A stretch of DNA of 48,844 nt, taken from positions 1 to 48,844 of the forward strand of contig NZ_JMKU01000032.1 of assembly GCF_000687165.1 (NCBI RefSeq). Reading direction: 5' to 3'. Source of the stretch: Paracidovorax oryzae ATCC 19882. Its GTDB lineage: Bacteria > Pseudomonadota > Gammaproteobacteria > Burkholderiales > Burkholderiaceae_C. Shown piece after piece: positions 9,393 through 20,965 of the stretch (positions within the stretch are counted from its first letter, which is position 1; each line of letters starts with the position of its first letter). A program made the translations under genes and the position numbers. The notes under the pieces were generated by a model. That model searched no databases and was not told the DNA's origin. It saw nothing but the letters and a program-made list of their open reading frames with translations.

Positions 9393-9845
9393 ATGAGCAC
9401 GCGCATCCTCCTCATCGCCCATGCCCCGCTGGCCCATGCGCTGCGCGCCTGCGCCCTGCATGTGTTTCCGGACACTGCCGAAGACATCCTGGCGCTGGAT
9501 GTGCATCCGAATGCCCCTCCCGAGGACACGCTGGCAGCCGCACGCATCCTGCTGGACGGGGCGGGCGGGGACGAGTCCATCCTCGTGCTGACGGACGTGT
9601 TCGGCGCGACGCCCTGCAACGTGGCGCAGCGCCTCGTGGACGGGGAGCGCTCGCGGCTGGTCACCGGGGTGAACCTGCCGATGCTGCTGCGCGCGGTGAG
9701 CTATCGCCGCGAGCCGCTCGAGGCGCTCGTCGCCCGCGCGGTCGCGGGCGGCACCCAGGGGGTGATGCAGGTCGCCGTCGCCGCACCCCAGAACCAGATC
9801 CGACGCTCCCATCATGATCAAGACGAATATCACCATCAGCAATAA
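9393..9845 (+). CDS. PTS EIIA component, mannose (ManX) type
   Basis: Cytoplasmic phosphocarrier of 150 aa in the phosphotransferase chain. The N-terminus MSTRILLIAHAPLAHAL places a histidine at residue 10, the phosphorylation site in EIIA-Man, and DVFGATPCNVAQRL is a family motif. No EIIB, EIIC or EIID gene is near, so the chain EI-HPr-EIIA is likely regulatory rather than a sugar transporter here. The last codons overlap the start of ptsH by 32 bp, and the tail (RRSHHDQDEYHHQQ) is an out-of-frame reading of ptsH. Confidence 0.92.
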   Translation: MSTRILLIAHAPLAHALRACALHVFPDTAEDILALDVHPNAPPEDTLAAARILLDGAGGDESILVLTDVFGATPCNVAQRLVDGERSRLVTGVNLPMLLRAVSYRREPLEALVARAVAGGTQGVMQVAVAAPQNQIRRSHHDQDEYHHQQ

Positions 9846-10083
9846 GCTGGGCCTGCATGCCCGGGCATCGGCCAAGCTCACCAAGCTGGCGGGCAGCTTT
9901 CCCTGCGAGGTGTGGATGGCCCGGGGCGAGCGCCGCGTGAATGCCAAGAGCATCATGGGCGTGATGATGCTGGCTGCAGGCATCGGCACCGAAGTCTCGA
10001 TCGAGACCGACGGCCCGCAGGAGCAGGAAGCGATGGACGCGCTGCGTGCGCTCATCGACGGCAAGTTCGGCGAGGGAGAGTGA
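9814..10083 (+). CDS. ptsH: Phosphocarrier protein HPr
   Basis: Protein of 89 aa that passes phosphate from Enzyme I to EIIA proteins. The active His15 is in KLGLHARASAKL, and Ser46 in NAKSIMGVMML sits where HPr kinase phosphorylates its substrate, so HprK control is possible. Initiation lies inside the preceding EIIA gene (32-bp overlap). ptsI follows 55 bp downstream. Confidence 0.96.
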   Translation: MIKTNITISNKLGLHARASAKLTKLAGSFPCEVWMARGERRVNAKSIMGVMMLAAGIGTEVSIETDGPQEQEAMDALRALIDGKFGEGE

Positions 10084-10138
10084 GTCCGGGAATGACCCCC
10101 TCCGCAGCCCGTTCAGCAGCCCGTTCCGGAGACCTCCG

Positions 10139-11917
10139 ATGACATTCGCCGTCCACGGCCTGGCGGTCGCCCGGGGCATCGCCATCGGGCGCGCGGTGCT
10201 GGTGGCCTCGAGCCGCGTGGACGTGGCGCACTATTTCATCGAGCCCGACCAGGTGCGCGCGGAAATCGTCCGCGTGCGCAACGGGCGCAATGCGGTGGTC
10301 GAGGAACTGCAGCGCCTGCAGGCCGAGATGCCTGCCGATGCTCCGCCCGAACTCGCCGCGCTGCTGGACGTCCACCTGATGCTGCTGCAGGACGAGGCGC
10401 TCGTGAGCGGCGTCAAGCACTGGATCACGGACCGCCTCTACAACGCCGAGTGGGCGCTGACCACGCAGCTGGAGATCATCGCGCGCCAGTTCGACGAGAT
10501 GGAGGACGAGTACCTGCGTGAGCGCAAGGCCGACCTGGAGCAGGTGGTCGAGCGCATCCTGCGTTACATGAAGGGCGTGGCCAGTCCGGTCGCGCCGCCG
10601 CCCTGCAGTCCGCGCCGCGGCAGCGCCGCACTGGGCCTGCAGCAGGACCTGCTGCCCGGCGACATGGTGGACGTGCCACTGGTGCTGGTGGCGCACGATC
10701 TCTCGCCGGCCGACATGCTGCAGTTCAAGCAGAGCGTGTTCGCGGGCTTCGTGACCGACGTGGGCGGCAAGACCTCGCACACGGCCATCGTGGCGCGCAG
10801 CATGGACATTCCCGCCGTGGTGGGCGCGCGTGCCGCGAGCCAGCTGGTGCGGCAGGACGACTGGGTGATCATCGACGGGGATGCCGGCATCATGATCGTC
10901 GATCCGTCGCCGATCATCCTGGCCGAATACGGCTTTCGCCAGCGCCAGACCGAGCTGGAGCGCGAGCGGCTGTCCCGCCTGCGGCACACGCCGGCGGTGA
11001 CGCTCGACGGCGAGCGCATCGAACTGCTGGCGAACATCGAGCAGCCGACCGACGCTGCCGCGGCCGTGCGGGCCGGCGCGGCGGGCGTGGGGCTGTTCCG
11101 CAGCGAATTCATGTTCATGGGCCGGGGCGGCCACCTTCCGGGCGAGGAAGAGCAATACCAGGCCTACCGCGCCGCGGTGGAGGGCATGCAGGGACTGCCC
11201 GTCACCCTGCGCACCATCGACGTGGGCGCGGACAAGCCGCTGGACCCCAAGGCCGCGAAGGAGGCCGCCAGCCACCTCAATCCGGCGCTGGGCCTGCGGG
11301 CCATCCGCTGGAGCCTGGCCGATCCGTCGATGTTCCGCACCCAGCTGCGCGCCGTGCTGCGCGCGGCGGCGCACGGCCCGGTGAACCTGCTGTTTCCCAT
11401 GCTGGCCCATGTCGGGGAGATCCGACAGACGCTGGCGCAGGTGGACATGGCGCGCGCGGAACTGGATGCGCGCGGCGTGCCCTACGGGCCGGTGCAGCTG
11501 GGGGCGATGATCGAGGTGCCCGCTGCGGCGCTGATCGTGCGGCGCTTCCTGCAGTATTTCGATTTCCTGTCGATCGGCACCAACGACCTGATCCAGTACA
11601 CCCTGGCGATCGACCGGGCCGACGAGAGCGTGGCCCACCTCTACGACCCCATGCATCCGGCAGTGCTGCAGCTCGTGGCCGACGTGATCGCGGAGGGCCA
11701 CCGGCAGGGCAAGAGCGTGTGCCTTTGCGGAGAGGCCGCGGGGGACGTGGCGATGACACGGCTGCTGCTGGGCCTGGGCCTGCGCAGCTTCTCCATGCAC
11801 CCCGCGCAGATCCTGGCGGTGAAGCAGGAAGTGCTGCGTTCGGACACCCGCAAGCTGGCGCCCTGGGCCCGCACGGTGATCGACGCGGACAACCCGGCCG
11901 ACGTGCTGGGCGGCTGA
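10139..11917 (+). CDS. ptsI: PTS Enzyme I (phosphoenolpyruvate-protein phosphotransferase)
   Basis: Enzyme of 592 aa that autophosphorylates from PEP and transfers phosphate to HPr. The phosphohistidine is His214 in GGKTSHTAIVARSMDIP; the PEP-binding barrel shows GLFRSEFMF, LSIGTNDLIQYTLAIDRADE and the catalytic Cys530 in VCLCGEAAGD. The ATG at 10139 was chosen because family members start near the VARGIAIG motif; an earlier in-frame ATG at 10046 lies inside ptsH. Residues 156-168 (SPVAPPPCSPRRG) look like a small Pro-rich insertion. It ends the PTS unit; no terminator is visible before the kdp region. Confidence 0.96.
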   Translation: MTFAVHGLAVARGIAIGRAVLVASSRVDVAHYFIEPDQVRAEIVRVRNGRNAVVEELQRLQAEMPADAPPELAALLDVHLMLLQDEALVSGVKHWITDRLYNAEWALTTQLEIIARQFDEMEDEYLRERKADLEQVVERILRYMKGVASPVAPPPCSPRRGSAALGLQQDLLPGDMVDVPLVLVAHDLSPADMLQFKQSVFAGFVTDVGGKTSHTAIVARSMDIPAVVGARAASQLVRQDDWVIIDGDAGIMIVDPSPIILAEYGFRQRQTELERERLSRLRHTPAVTLDGERIELLANIEQPTDAAAAVRAGAAGVGLFRSEFMFMGRGGHLPGEEEQYQAYRAAVEGMQGLPVTLRTIDVGADKPLDPKAAKEAASHLNPALGLRAIRWSLADPSMFRTQLRAVLRAAAHGPVNLLFPMLAHVGEIRQTLAQVDMARAELDARGVPYGPVQLGAMIEVPAAALIVRRFLQYFDFLSIGTNDLIQYTLAIDRADESVAHLYDPMHPAVLQLVADVIAEGHRQGKSVCLCGEAAGDVAMTRLLLGLGLRSFSMHPAQILAVKQEVLRSDTRKLAPWARTVIDADNPADVLGG

Positions 11918-11993
11918 CGCCGGGCCCGGCCTGCGCCTGGCGCCGTGCCGCCGGAACCTCCGTCCCGGCTGGTGTGCCTCGGCCTGCACGCGG

Positions 11994-12017
11994 TTTTTAC
12001 GCCGCGTTTATGCGGCC
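11994..12017 (+). promoter_or_regulatory. KdpE-like box upstream of the kdp operon
   Basis: TTTACGC (11996-12002) and TTTATGC (12007-12013) are direct half-sites spaced 11 bp apart, as expected for an OmpR/PhoB-type regulator dimer. The 24-bp block is repeated with three differences at 20495-20518. The half-sites resemble the E. coli KdpE site (TTTATAC followed by TTTTACA). A further single half-site TTTACGG is at 12039-12045. It lies about 80 bp before the first kdp-associated start codon. Confidence 0.6.
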
Positions 12018-12097
12018 TGCCGCAAGCTGTGCACACTTTTTACGGGTGCTTTTCCAGAATGTCTCCATCGCCCGTAAGGGTTGTGGGAGTGCATGAC

Positions 12098-12205
12098 ATG
12101 GATGTGCTGTGGGTTGCCGCGATCGCGGCGTTGTGGGTGGCCATGGCCGAGGCCGTGGTGATCCTGGGTCGCCACGATGGCCGGCCGCGGGGAGACGCGC
12201 GATGA
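12098..12205 (+). CDS. Small membrane peptide preceding kdpF
   Basis: Possible 35-aa peptide starting [20 protein letters not shown], a single predicted membrane helix followed by a basic, hydrophilic tail ([12 protein letters not shown]). GGGAG lies at 12085-12089, 8 bp before the ATG. The stop overlaps the kdpF start in ATGA, the same coupling used in the operon. It is not KdpF, which follows. Function is unknown; it could be an accessory subunit or a leader peptide that couples translation into kdpF. Confidence 0.5.
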   Translation: MDVLWVAAIAALWVAMAEAVVILGRHDGRPRGDAR

Positions 12206-12300
12206 TCGGCATCGACGTGCTCTACGGTTTCGGCGCCATCGTCGCGGTGCTGTTGTTCGCCTATCTGGTGTTCGCGCTGATCTGCGCGGAGGAGTTCTGA
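12202..12300 (+). CDS. kdpF: K+-transporting ATPase small subunit KdpF
   Basis: Peptide of 32 aa, one membrane helix ([20 protein letters not shown]) ending in CAEEF, typical of KdpF, which stabilises the KdpABC complex. GGGGAGA precedes the ATG. It overlaps the preceding small peptide by 4 bp and the kdpA start by one base (TGATG). Confidence 0.88.
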   Translation: MIGIDVLYGFGAIVAVLLFAYLVFALICAEEF

Positions 12301-14105
12301 TGACTGCCTCCGCCTGGGGCCTGCTGGCCCTTTTCCTGATCGTGCTGGGCCTGCTGGCGTGGCCGCTGGGCCGGGCCCTGGCCGCGGTGTGCGATGGGCG
12401 GCTGCCGGCCTGGATGCTCCGCGCGGAAGCACCGCTCTATCGCCTGGCTGGCGTGCGGCCGGAGGTGGGCATGCACTGGCGCCATTACGCGCTGGCGCTG
12501 CTGGCCTTCAATGCATCGGGCGTGCTCGCCGTGTACGCGCTGCAGCGCCTGCAGGGGCTGCTGCCCCTGAATCCGCAGGGCCTGCCCGCCGTCCCGGGCG
12601 ATTCCGCGTTCAACACGGCCGTGAGCTTCGTGTCGAACACCAACTGGCAGGGGTATGCGGGCGAGTCCACGATGGGTTACCTCGTGCAGATGCTCGGGCT
12701 GTCGGTACAGAACTTCCTGTCCGCCGCGACCGGCATGGCCGTGGCCTTCGCGCTGGCGCGGGGATTCGCTGCGCGCGGTGGCGATGGCGCCGGGCACGTG
12801 GGCAACTTCTGGGCGGACATCGTGCGCATCACGGCCTGGGTGCTGGTGCCGCTGTCGTTCGTGCTGGCGATCTTCTTCGTGGGCCAGGGCGTGATCCAGA
12901 ACTTCACGCCCTACCAGGAAGTGACCACGGTGGAGACGACGGTCTACCAGGATCCGCAGCTCGATGCGCAGGGGCAGCCCTTGAAGGATGCGGCCGGCAA
13001 CCCGCTCACCCGCGAGGCCAGCACCCGTGCGCAGACGCTGCCCATGGGGCCTGTCGCCTCGCAGGAGGCGATCAAGATGCTGGGCACGAACGGCGGCGGA
13101 TTCTTCAACGCCAACTCGGCGCATCCCTATGAGAACCCGACGCCGCTCGCCAATTTCGCGCAGATGCTGGCGATCTTCCTGATCCCCGCGGCACTGTGCT
13201 TCGCTTTCGGCCGCGTGGTGGGGGACTGGCGCCAGGGCGCGGCCATCCTTGCCGCGATGACCCTGATGTTCGTGGTGGCCGTCATCGCGGTGACGGCGGC
13301 GGAGCAGGCGGGCAACCCGGCGCTGCCTGCGCTGGGGGCCGACCCCGTGGCCTCCGCGCTGCAGGCCGGTGGCAACATGGAAGGCAAGGAGGTGCGCTTC
13401 GGCATTTCCGCCTCCGCGCTGTTCGCGGCGGTGACCACCGCGGCCTCCTGCGGCGCCGTGAACGGCATGCACGACTCCTTCACACCGCTGGGCGGGATGG
13501 TGCCGATGGTGCTCATGCAGCTCGGCGAGGTGGTGTTCGGCGGGGTCGGCACCGGCCTCTACGGCATGCTGGTGTTCGCCATCCTGGCGGTCTTCATCGC
13601 CGGGCTGATGATCGGGCGCACGCCGGAGTACCTGGGCAAGAAGATCGAGGTGCGCGAGATGAAGCTGACCTCGGTAGCCATTCTCGTGACGCCGATCCTC
13701 GTGTTGGTGGGCACCGCCGTCGCCGTGCTGGCGGCCGCGGGCCAGGCCGGCATCGCGAACCCCGGGGCGCACGGCTTTTCCGAGGTGCTGTATGCGCTCA
13801 CCTCGGCCGCCAATAACAACGGCAGTGCCTTCGCCGGCCTGTCCGCGAACACCCCGTTCTACAACGTGCTGCTGGCCCTGGCCATGTGGTTCGGCCGGTT
13901 CGGCGTGATCGTGCCGGTGCTGGCCATCGCCGGCTCACTGGCCGCCAAGAAGCGGCTGCCGCCCGGGCCCGGGACCATGCCCACGCACGGCCCGCTGTTC
14001 GTGGCGCTGCTGGTGTTCACGGTGCTGCTCGTGGGGCTGCTGAATTACGTGCCTTCGCTGGCGCTCGGCCCGGTGGTGGAACACCTGGTGCTGCAGGCCC
14101 GGTAA
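12300..14105 (+). CDS. kdpA: K+-transporting ATPase subunit A
   Basis: Potassium-channel-like membrane subunit of 601 aa that selects and conducts K+ in the Kdp P-type ATPase. The four pore-loop regions are visible: [43 protein letters not shown] and [13 protein letters not shown]. About ten hydrophobic segments are present and length is standard. The start overlaps the kdpF stop (TGATG), giving [15 protein letters not shown] as the first helix. kdpB begins 21 bp after the stop. Confidence 0.97.
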   Translation: MTASAWGLLALFLIVLGLLAWPLGRALAAVCDGRLPAWMLRAEAPLYRLAGVRPEVGMHWRHYALALLAFNASGVLAVYALQRLQGLLPLNPQGLPAVPGDSAFNTAVSFVSNTNWQGYAGESTMGYLVQMLGLSVQNFLSAATGMAVAFALARGFAARGGDGAGHVGNFWADIVRITAWVLVPLSFVLAIFFVGQGVIQNFTPYQEVTTVETTVYQDPQLDAQGQPLKDAAGNPLTREASTRAQTLPMGPVASQEAIKMLGTNGGGFFNANSAHPYENPTPLANFAQMLAIFLIPAALCFAFGRVVGDWRQGAAILAAMTLMFVVAVIAVTAAEQAGNPALPALGADPVASALQAGGNMEGKEVRFGISASALFAAVTTAASCGAVNGMHDSFTPLGGMVPMVLMQLGEVVFGGVGTGLYGMLVFAILAVFIAGLMIGRTPEYLGKKIEVREMKLTSVAILVTPILVLVGTAVAVLAAAGQAGIANPGAHGFSEVLYALTSAANNNGSAFAGLSANTPFYNVLLALAMWFGRFGVIVPVLAIAGSLAAKKRLPPGPGTMPTHGPLFVALLVFTVLLVGLLNYVPSLALGPVVEHLVLQAR

Positions 14106-14126
14106 GCAGGCGAGGAGAAGAACGAC

Positions 14127-16259
<2,133 letters not shown>

Positions 16260-16282
16260 GCGCATCTTCCGGAGAAACCACC

Positions 16283-16930
16283 ATGAATACCTCCCTGCCA
16301 TCCCCTGCGAGCGCTTCCGCATCGGCCGCCGCGCCAGCCGGCGAAGGCCAGGCCCGCGGACCGCTCCTGCGGCCCACGCTGGTGCTCTTCGTCCTGCTGT
16401 CCCTGGTCACCGGCGTGCTCTACCCTCTGGCGGTGACGGGCGTGGCGCAGTCCGTCTTCCCGCACGAGGCGGCCGGCAGCCTCATCCGGGACCGGGCCGG
16501 CCATGCCGTGGGGTCCGTGCTGATCGGCCAGAACTTCACCGGGCCGGGGCATTTCTGGGGTCGCCCCTCGGCCACCGCGCCCATGCCCTACAACGCAGGG
16601 GCGTCGGGCGGATCGAACCTCGGCCCGGCGAACCCCGCCCTGGCCGAGGCGGTCAAGGCACGCATCGAAGCCCTGCGGGCCGCCGACCCGGGCAACACGG
16701 CGCCCGTACCGGTGGATCTCGTCACCGCGTCGGCCAGCGGGCTCGATCCGCACATCAGCGTGGCGGCGGCCCGCTACCAGGCGCCCCGTGTGGCCCGGGC
16801 GCGGGGCCTGCCGCTGGAGCGCGTGGAAGCCCTGGTGCGCTCGCACACCGAGGCGCCCCTGCTGCCCTGGCTGGGCGAGGCCGGCGTGAACGTGCTGGCC
16901 CTCAACCTGGCTCTCGACGCGGTGCGCTGA
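16283..16930 (+). CDS. kdpC: K+-transporting ATPase subunit C
   Basis: Single-span subunit of 215 aa that helps nucleotide binding by KdpB. After a 30-residue Ala-rich start comes the membrane helix [24 protein letters not shown], then the conserved [17 protein letters not shown] and [15 protein letters not shown] ([14 protein letters not shown]) motifs. CCGGAGAAA precedes the ATG. The next gene, kdpD, starts about 60 bp downstream. Confidence 0.96.
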   Translation: MNTSLPSPASASASAAAPAGEGQARGPLLRPTLVLFVLLSLVTGVLYPLAVTGVAQSVFPHEAAGSLIRDRAGHAVGSVLIGQNFTGPGHFWGRPSATAPMPYNAGASGGSNLGPANPALAEAVKARIEALRAADPGNTAPVPVDLVTASASGLDPHISVAAARYQAPRVARARGLPLERVEALVRSHTEAPLLPWLGEAGVNVLALNLALDAVR

Positions 16931-16991
16931 ATCCCGGAGACTGCGGTAACGCGGCATGCCGCCGCGGCCCGTACCCCGTCGCCTTCCACGC

Positions 16992-19754
16992 ATGACCGAT
17001 CCCCGTCCCGATCCCGATGCCCTCATCGCGCAGATGCGTGCCGAGGAGCAGCGGGTGCAGCGCGGCAAGCTGCGCATCTATTTCGGCGCCAATGCCGGCG
17101 TGGGCAAGACCTGGTCCATGCTGAGCGCCGCGCAGCGCGAGCGGCAGGCGGGGCGCGACGTGCTCGTGGGCGTCGTGGAGACGCACGGGCGTGCGGAAAC
17201 GGCGGCCCTGCTGGACGGCCTGCCCGTGCTGCCCGCGCGCGCGCTGGAACACCGCGGGCGGACGCGGACCGAGTTCGATCTCGATGCCGCGCTGCAGCGC
17301 CGGCCGGCCGTGCTGCTGGTGGACGAACTGGCGCACTCGAACGCGCCGGGCTCGCGCCATGCCAAGCGCTGGCAGGACGTGCAGGAGCTCGTGGCCGCGG
17401 GCATCGAGGTCTGGACGGCGCTCAACGTGCAGCACCTGGAGAGCCTCAACGGCACGGTGGGGGCGATCACCGGCGTGCGCGTGCACGAGACCGTGCCCGA
17501 CACGGTGCTCGACGAGGCCGACGAGGTGGTGCTCGTCGATGCCACGCCCGACGAACTGGCCGCGCGCCTGGCTGCGGGCAAGGTGTACCTGCCGCAGCAG
17601 GCCGAGCGCGCGGCGCAGAATTTCTTCCGCAAGGGCAATCTGATCGCTCTGCGCGAAATCGCCCTGCGGCGCACCGCCGAGCATGTCGAGGACGACGTGC
17701 GCGGATGGCGCGTGGAGCAGTCCGGCGGCGGCCACGGCGTGCCGCCGGCCTGGAACACCTCCGGCGCACTGCTGGCCTGCGTGGGGCCGCACGAGGACGC
17801 CGCCCACACCGTGCGCACGGCGGCCCGCCTGGCCGGCCAGCTGAACGTGCGCTGGCATGCCGCCTATGTGGAGACGCCGCGGCTGCAGCGGCTTCCGGCC
17901 CCGCAGCGCGACCGCATCCTGGCCGTGCTGCAACTGGCCGAGGGACTGGGCGCGGAAACCGCCGTGCTCACCGGCAATGCCGTGGTGCCCGCACTCGCGG
18001 AGCATGCGCGGCAGCTCAATTGCGCCACCCTGGTGGTGGGCCGCGCCCGCCGGCGGTCCGGCCTGTGGCGGTGGTGGCCCGTGCCCGGCACGGCGGAGTC
18101 CATCGGCACCGCCGCGCCCGCACTGGACATCGTGGAGGCAGGCGAGCCCGGCAGCAGCCGCCGCCTGCCGGCCGCATCCTGGCGGCAGGGGGGCGATGCG
18201 CAGGAGGACGGCGAGCAGTTGTCCGCCCGCTGGCCCGGCTATGGGGCCGCGGGCGCCGCGAGCGTGGCCGTGACGCTGCTCGCGCTGCCGCTGTCCGGCG
18301 TGCTGGAGTTGACCAACATCGTCATGCTCTACCTGCTCGGCGTGGTGGGCGTGGCCATGCGCTTCGGGCGTGGGCCGGCCGCCCTGGCCGCGCTGCTCAA
18401 TGTGGCTGCCTTCGATTTCGTCTTCGTGTCGCCGCAGTTCTCGTTCGCCGTGAGCGATGTGCAGTACCTCGTGACCTTCGTCGTCATGCTCGGCGTGGGA
18501 TTGCTCGTGGGCCAGCTGACCGCGGGCCTGCGGTTCTCCGCTGGGGTGGCTGCCGGGCGCGAGCAGCGCATGCGCTCGTTGTTCGAGCTCACGCGCGAGC
18601 TCTCTGCCGCACTGGAGGCCTCGCAGGTCGTGGGCATCGGCACGGCCGCCGTACAGCAGCATTTCGGCGGGCAGGCCGTGGTGCTGCCCCTCGACGAAGG
18701 CGACCGGCTCATGCTGCGCGCAAAGCCTCCCGAGGGGTTCGACCCGAGCGTGGCCGACTGGACCCTGCGCCACGGCCAGAGCGCAGGCCTGGGAACCAGC
18801 ACGCTGGCCGCGCAAGGCTGGCGCTACGTGCCGCTCACCGCGCCCATGCGCGTGCGGGGCGTGCTGGCCCTGGCACCCGCGCACCCGCGCTGGCTGCTGA
18901 TACCCGAGCAGGCACGCCATCTCGACACCCTCGCGCGGCAGGTCGCGATCGCGCTGGAGCGGGTCCACTATGTCGAAGTGGCGCAGAGCGCCGTGCTGGA
19001 CATGGAGTCCGAGCGCCTGCGCAACGCCCTGCTGGGCGCCATTTCCCACGATGTGCGCACCCCGCTCACCGCCCTCATCGCCCTGGCGGAGTCCCTGCCG
19101 TCGCAGCCCGGCGAGGGGCTGCAGTCGGCGTCGCTCGCCATCGTGCAGCAGGCCCACCAGTTGCACGCCCTGGTCAGCAACCTGCTGGACATGGCGCGGC
19201 TGGAAAGCGGCCTGTCCGGCGGCAGCGTGAACCTGCGGCGCGACTGGCAGTCGGTGGAGGAGGTGGTCGGGTCGGCCATCCGCGCGGCGCGGCCCGCGCT
19301 GGGCGCGATGGAGGTGCGCACGGCGCTGCCTCCCGATCTGCCGCTGGTGGAGTTCGATGCGGTGCTCATCGAGCGCGTGCTCGTGAACCTGCTGGAAAAC
19401 GCGGCCAAGTACGGCGCCGCGCCCATCGAGATCGGAGCCGCCGCGTTGCCGGGCGCACTGCGCCTGCGCGTGCGCGACCACGGCCCCGGCCTGCCCGCGG
19501 CGGTGCGGGGGCGCGAGCACACGCTGTTCGACAAATTCACCCGCGGGCAGGCCGAGTCCGCCACGCCGGGCGTGGGGCTCGGGCTCGCGATCTGCAAGGC
19601 CGTGGTGCTGGCGCACGGCGGCGATATCGCCGCAGCCGGTGCGTCGCCGGGCCCCGGGGCAGAATTCACCGTCACGCTGCCCCGGCGCGATCCCCCGGCC
19701 CTGCCGGAGCCCGTGGAGCCGCCCGAACCATCATCCCCCGACCCTGCACCATGA
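16992..19754 (+). CDS. kdpD: Osmosensitive K+ channel sensor histidine kinase KdpD
   Basis: Sensor kinase of 920 aa that responds to K+ limitation and turgor. In order: N-terminal KdpD domain with Walker A GANAGVGKTWSM and LLVDELAHSNAPGSRH; a universal-stress-protein-like domain; four clustered membrane helices (about residues 420-510, DUF4118 type); a GAF-like region; then HisKA with ISHDVRTPLTAL (His686) and an ATPase domain with NLLENAAKYG, DHGPGLP and GVGLGLAICKAV. The ATG at 16992 is preferred to one 36 bp upstream, giving MTDPRPDPDALIAQM, which matches the family. Its stop overlaps kdpE by 4 bp (ATGA). Confidence 0.96.
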   Translation: MTDPRPDPDALIAQMRAEEQRVQRGKLRIYFGANAGVGKTWSMLSAAQRERQAGRDVLVGVVETHGRAETAALLDGLPVLPARALEHRGRTRTEFDLDAALQRRPAVLLVDELAHSNAPGSRHAKRWQDVQELVAAGIEVWTALNVQHLESLNGTVGAITGVRVHETVPDTVLDEADEVVLVDATPDELAARLAAGKVYLPQQAERAAQNFFRKGNLIALREIALRRTAEHVEDDVRGWRVEQSGGGHGVPPAWNTSGALLACVGPHEDAAHTVRTAARLAGQLNVRWHAAYVETPRLQRLPAPQRDRILAVLQLAEGLGAETAVLTGNAVVPALAEHARQLNCATLVVGRARRRSGLWRWWPVPGTAESIGTAAPALDIVEAGEPGSSRRLPAASWRQGGDAQEDGEQLSARWPGYGAAGAASVAVTLLALPLSGVLELTNIVMLYLLGVVGVAMRFGRGPAALAALLNVAAFDFVFVSPQFSFAVSDVQYLVTFVVMLGVGLLVGQLTAGLRFSAGVAAGREQRMRSLFELTRELSAALEASQVVGIGTAAVQQHFGGQAVVLPLDEGDRLMLRAKPPEGFDPSVADWTLRHGQSAGLGTSTLAAQGWRYVPLTAPMRVRGVLALAPAHPRWLLIPEQARHLDTLARQVAIALERVHYVEVAQSAVLDMESERLRNALLGAISHDVRTPLTALIALAESLPSQPGEGLQSASLAIVQQAHQLHALVSNLLDMARLESGLSGGSVNLRRDWQSVEEVVGSAIRAARPALGAMEVRTALPPDLPLVEFDAVLIERVLVNLLENAAKYGAAPIEIGAAALPGALRLRVRDHGPGLPAAVRGREHTLFDKFTRGQAESATPGVGLGLAICKAVVLAHGGDIAAAGASPGPGAEFTVTLPRRDPPALPEPVEPPEPSSPDPAP

Positions 19755-20461
19755 CCCTGCACCTGCGCACCGCGATCGTGATCGAGGACGAGCCCCAGAT
19801 CCGCCGTTTCGTGCGCGGGGCGCTGGAAGAGGAGGGCTGGCAGGTGCACGAGGCCGCCACGCTGCGCGAGGGGCTGTCGGCCGCCGGCACGCGCCAGCCC
19901 GACCTGCTGGTGCTCGACCTGGGCCTGCCCGATGGCGACGGGCTCACCCTGCTGCGGGACGTGCGCAATTGGTCGGCCGTGCCCATCATCGTGCTCTCCG
20001 CGCGCACCGACGAGTCCGACAAGATCGCCGCCCTCGACGCGGGCGCGGACGACTACCTCACCAAGCCCTTCGGCACGGGCGAACTGCTCGCGCGCGTGCG
20101 CGCCAACCTGCGCAGGCCGCGGCCCGCCACCGGGCAGGGCCTGCAGGCTGAAGCCGCCGAGCCCGTGTTCCGCTTCGGCGACATCGAGGTGGACCGGGGT
20201 GCGCGTCTCGTGCGGCGTGCGGGCACGGTGGTGCACCTCACGCCCACGGAGTACCGCATGCTCACCGTCCTGGTGGCCAACGCGGGCCGCGTCATCACCC
20301 AGCGCCAGCTGCTGCGCGAGGTCTGGGGCCCGGCGCGGTCCGACCAGAGCCACTACCTGCGCATCTACATGGGCCACCTGCGCCAGAAGCTGGAGACCGA
20401 CCCCGCGCAGCCGCGCCACCTGCTGACCGAAACCGGGGTGGGGTACCGTCTGGCCGCCTGA
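19751..20461 (+). CDS. kdpE: KDP operon response regulator KdpE
   Basis: OmpR/PhoB-type regulator of 236 aa that activates kdp transcription. The receiver domain has the acidic pair Glu12/Asp13, phosphorylation site Asp56 in VLDLGLPDGDG, and the Lys in DYLTKPFGTGELL. The C-terminal winged helix includes TPTEYRMLTVL, and SHYLRIYMGHLRQKLE is the recognition-helix region. It is translationally coupled to kdpD by an ATGA overlap. The open frame continues far upstream over kdpD, which is a codon-bias artefact. Confidence 0.97.
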   Translation: MTLHLRTAIVIEDEPQIRRFVRGALEEEGWQVHEAATLREGLSAAGTRQPDLLVLDLGLPDGDGLTLLRDVRNWSAVPIIVLSARTDESDKIAALDAGADDYLTKPFGTGELLARVRANLRRPRPATGQGLQAEAAEPVFRFGDIEVDRGARLVRRAGTVVHLTPTEYRMLTVLVANAGRVITQRQLLREVWGPARSDQSHYLRIYMGHLRQKLETDPAQPRHLLTETGVGYRLAA

Positions 20462-20494
20462 CGCTTTGCGGCGGATTGACGCAGCGCGCCGTGC

Positions 20495-20518
20495 TTTTTA
20501 CGCCGTTTTGATGCGGCC
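20495..20518 (+). promoter_or_regulatory. Second KdpE-like box, downstream of kdpE
   Basis: This block matches the one at 11994-12017 in 21 of 24 positions. TTTACGC (20497-20503) and TTGATGC (20508-20514) are 11 bp apart. A plausible -10 element TAGACT (20524-20529) follows, so the box would sit over the -35 region of a promoter for the gene at 20588. This suggests that the small downstream unit belongs to the KdpE regulon. Confidence 0.55.
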
Positions 20519-20587
20519 ATTCCTAGACTGAAGGCCTGTTCCATCCTGCTTCGCACAAGCGCTCCGCGCCGCACGAAGCCCCAGAGC

Positions 20588-20965
20588 ATGCTGTTGCATC
20601 GGATATTTCCAGACGAAGAGGGCGCCCCTGCCGGCGCCGTGTGTTCCAGTGCCTGCCGTGCGCGCCTCGCGGTGCCCGGCGTGGTCCTTCCGGTCCGAAT
20701 GGCACGGGAGCCCGCACTGCGCGTGCGCCAGCGCCTGCATGCCGCGCTGGGGCCGCTGCTGGGCACCTACCGGCTGTCGGTCGATGCCGTGCGGCCGGTA
20801 TGCACGGTCTATCTGCATCTGCGCGAGGCCGACATCGGCGAATGCATGCACCGGCTCATGGCCGCCCTGCCGATGGCGGAATTCGGGCGGATCGGCTGCG
20901 TGGCCCATGACCGCCCGCGGCCCGCAAAAACACCGACGCCGGAGGCGCTCCGTGTCCACGCCTGA
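20588..20965 (+). CDS. Hypothetical protein next to the kdp operon
   Basis: Possible 125-aa soluble protein with no motif I recognise. The middle, about residues 45-105 (LRVRQRLHAALGPLLGTYRL, then a strand-helix-strand pattern with TVYLHLREADIGECMHRLMAALP), looks like a compact alpha/beta fold, while both ends are low-complexity. The Shine-Dalgarno is weak, so the start is uncertain. It lies 126 bp after kdpE, behind the second KdpE-like box, and its end overlaps the 43-aa membrane peptide. No signal peptide is seen. Confidence 0.5.
   Translation: MLLHRIFPDEEGAPAGAVCSSACRARLAVPGVVLPVRMAREPALRVRQRLHAALGPLLGTYRLSVDAVRPVCTVYLHLREADIGECMHRLMAALPMAEFGRIGCVAHDRPRPAKTPTPEALRVHA

Noticed and set aside
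17705-20461. A long plus-strand frame running through kdpD into kdpE
   Set aside because: Only the last 236 codons (kdpE) are protein-like; the rest is Arg/Gly/Ala-rich out-of-frame reading of kdpD.
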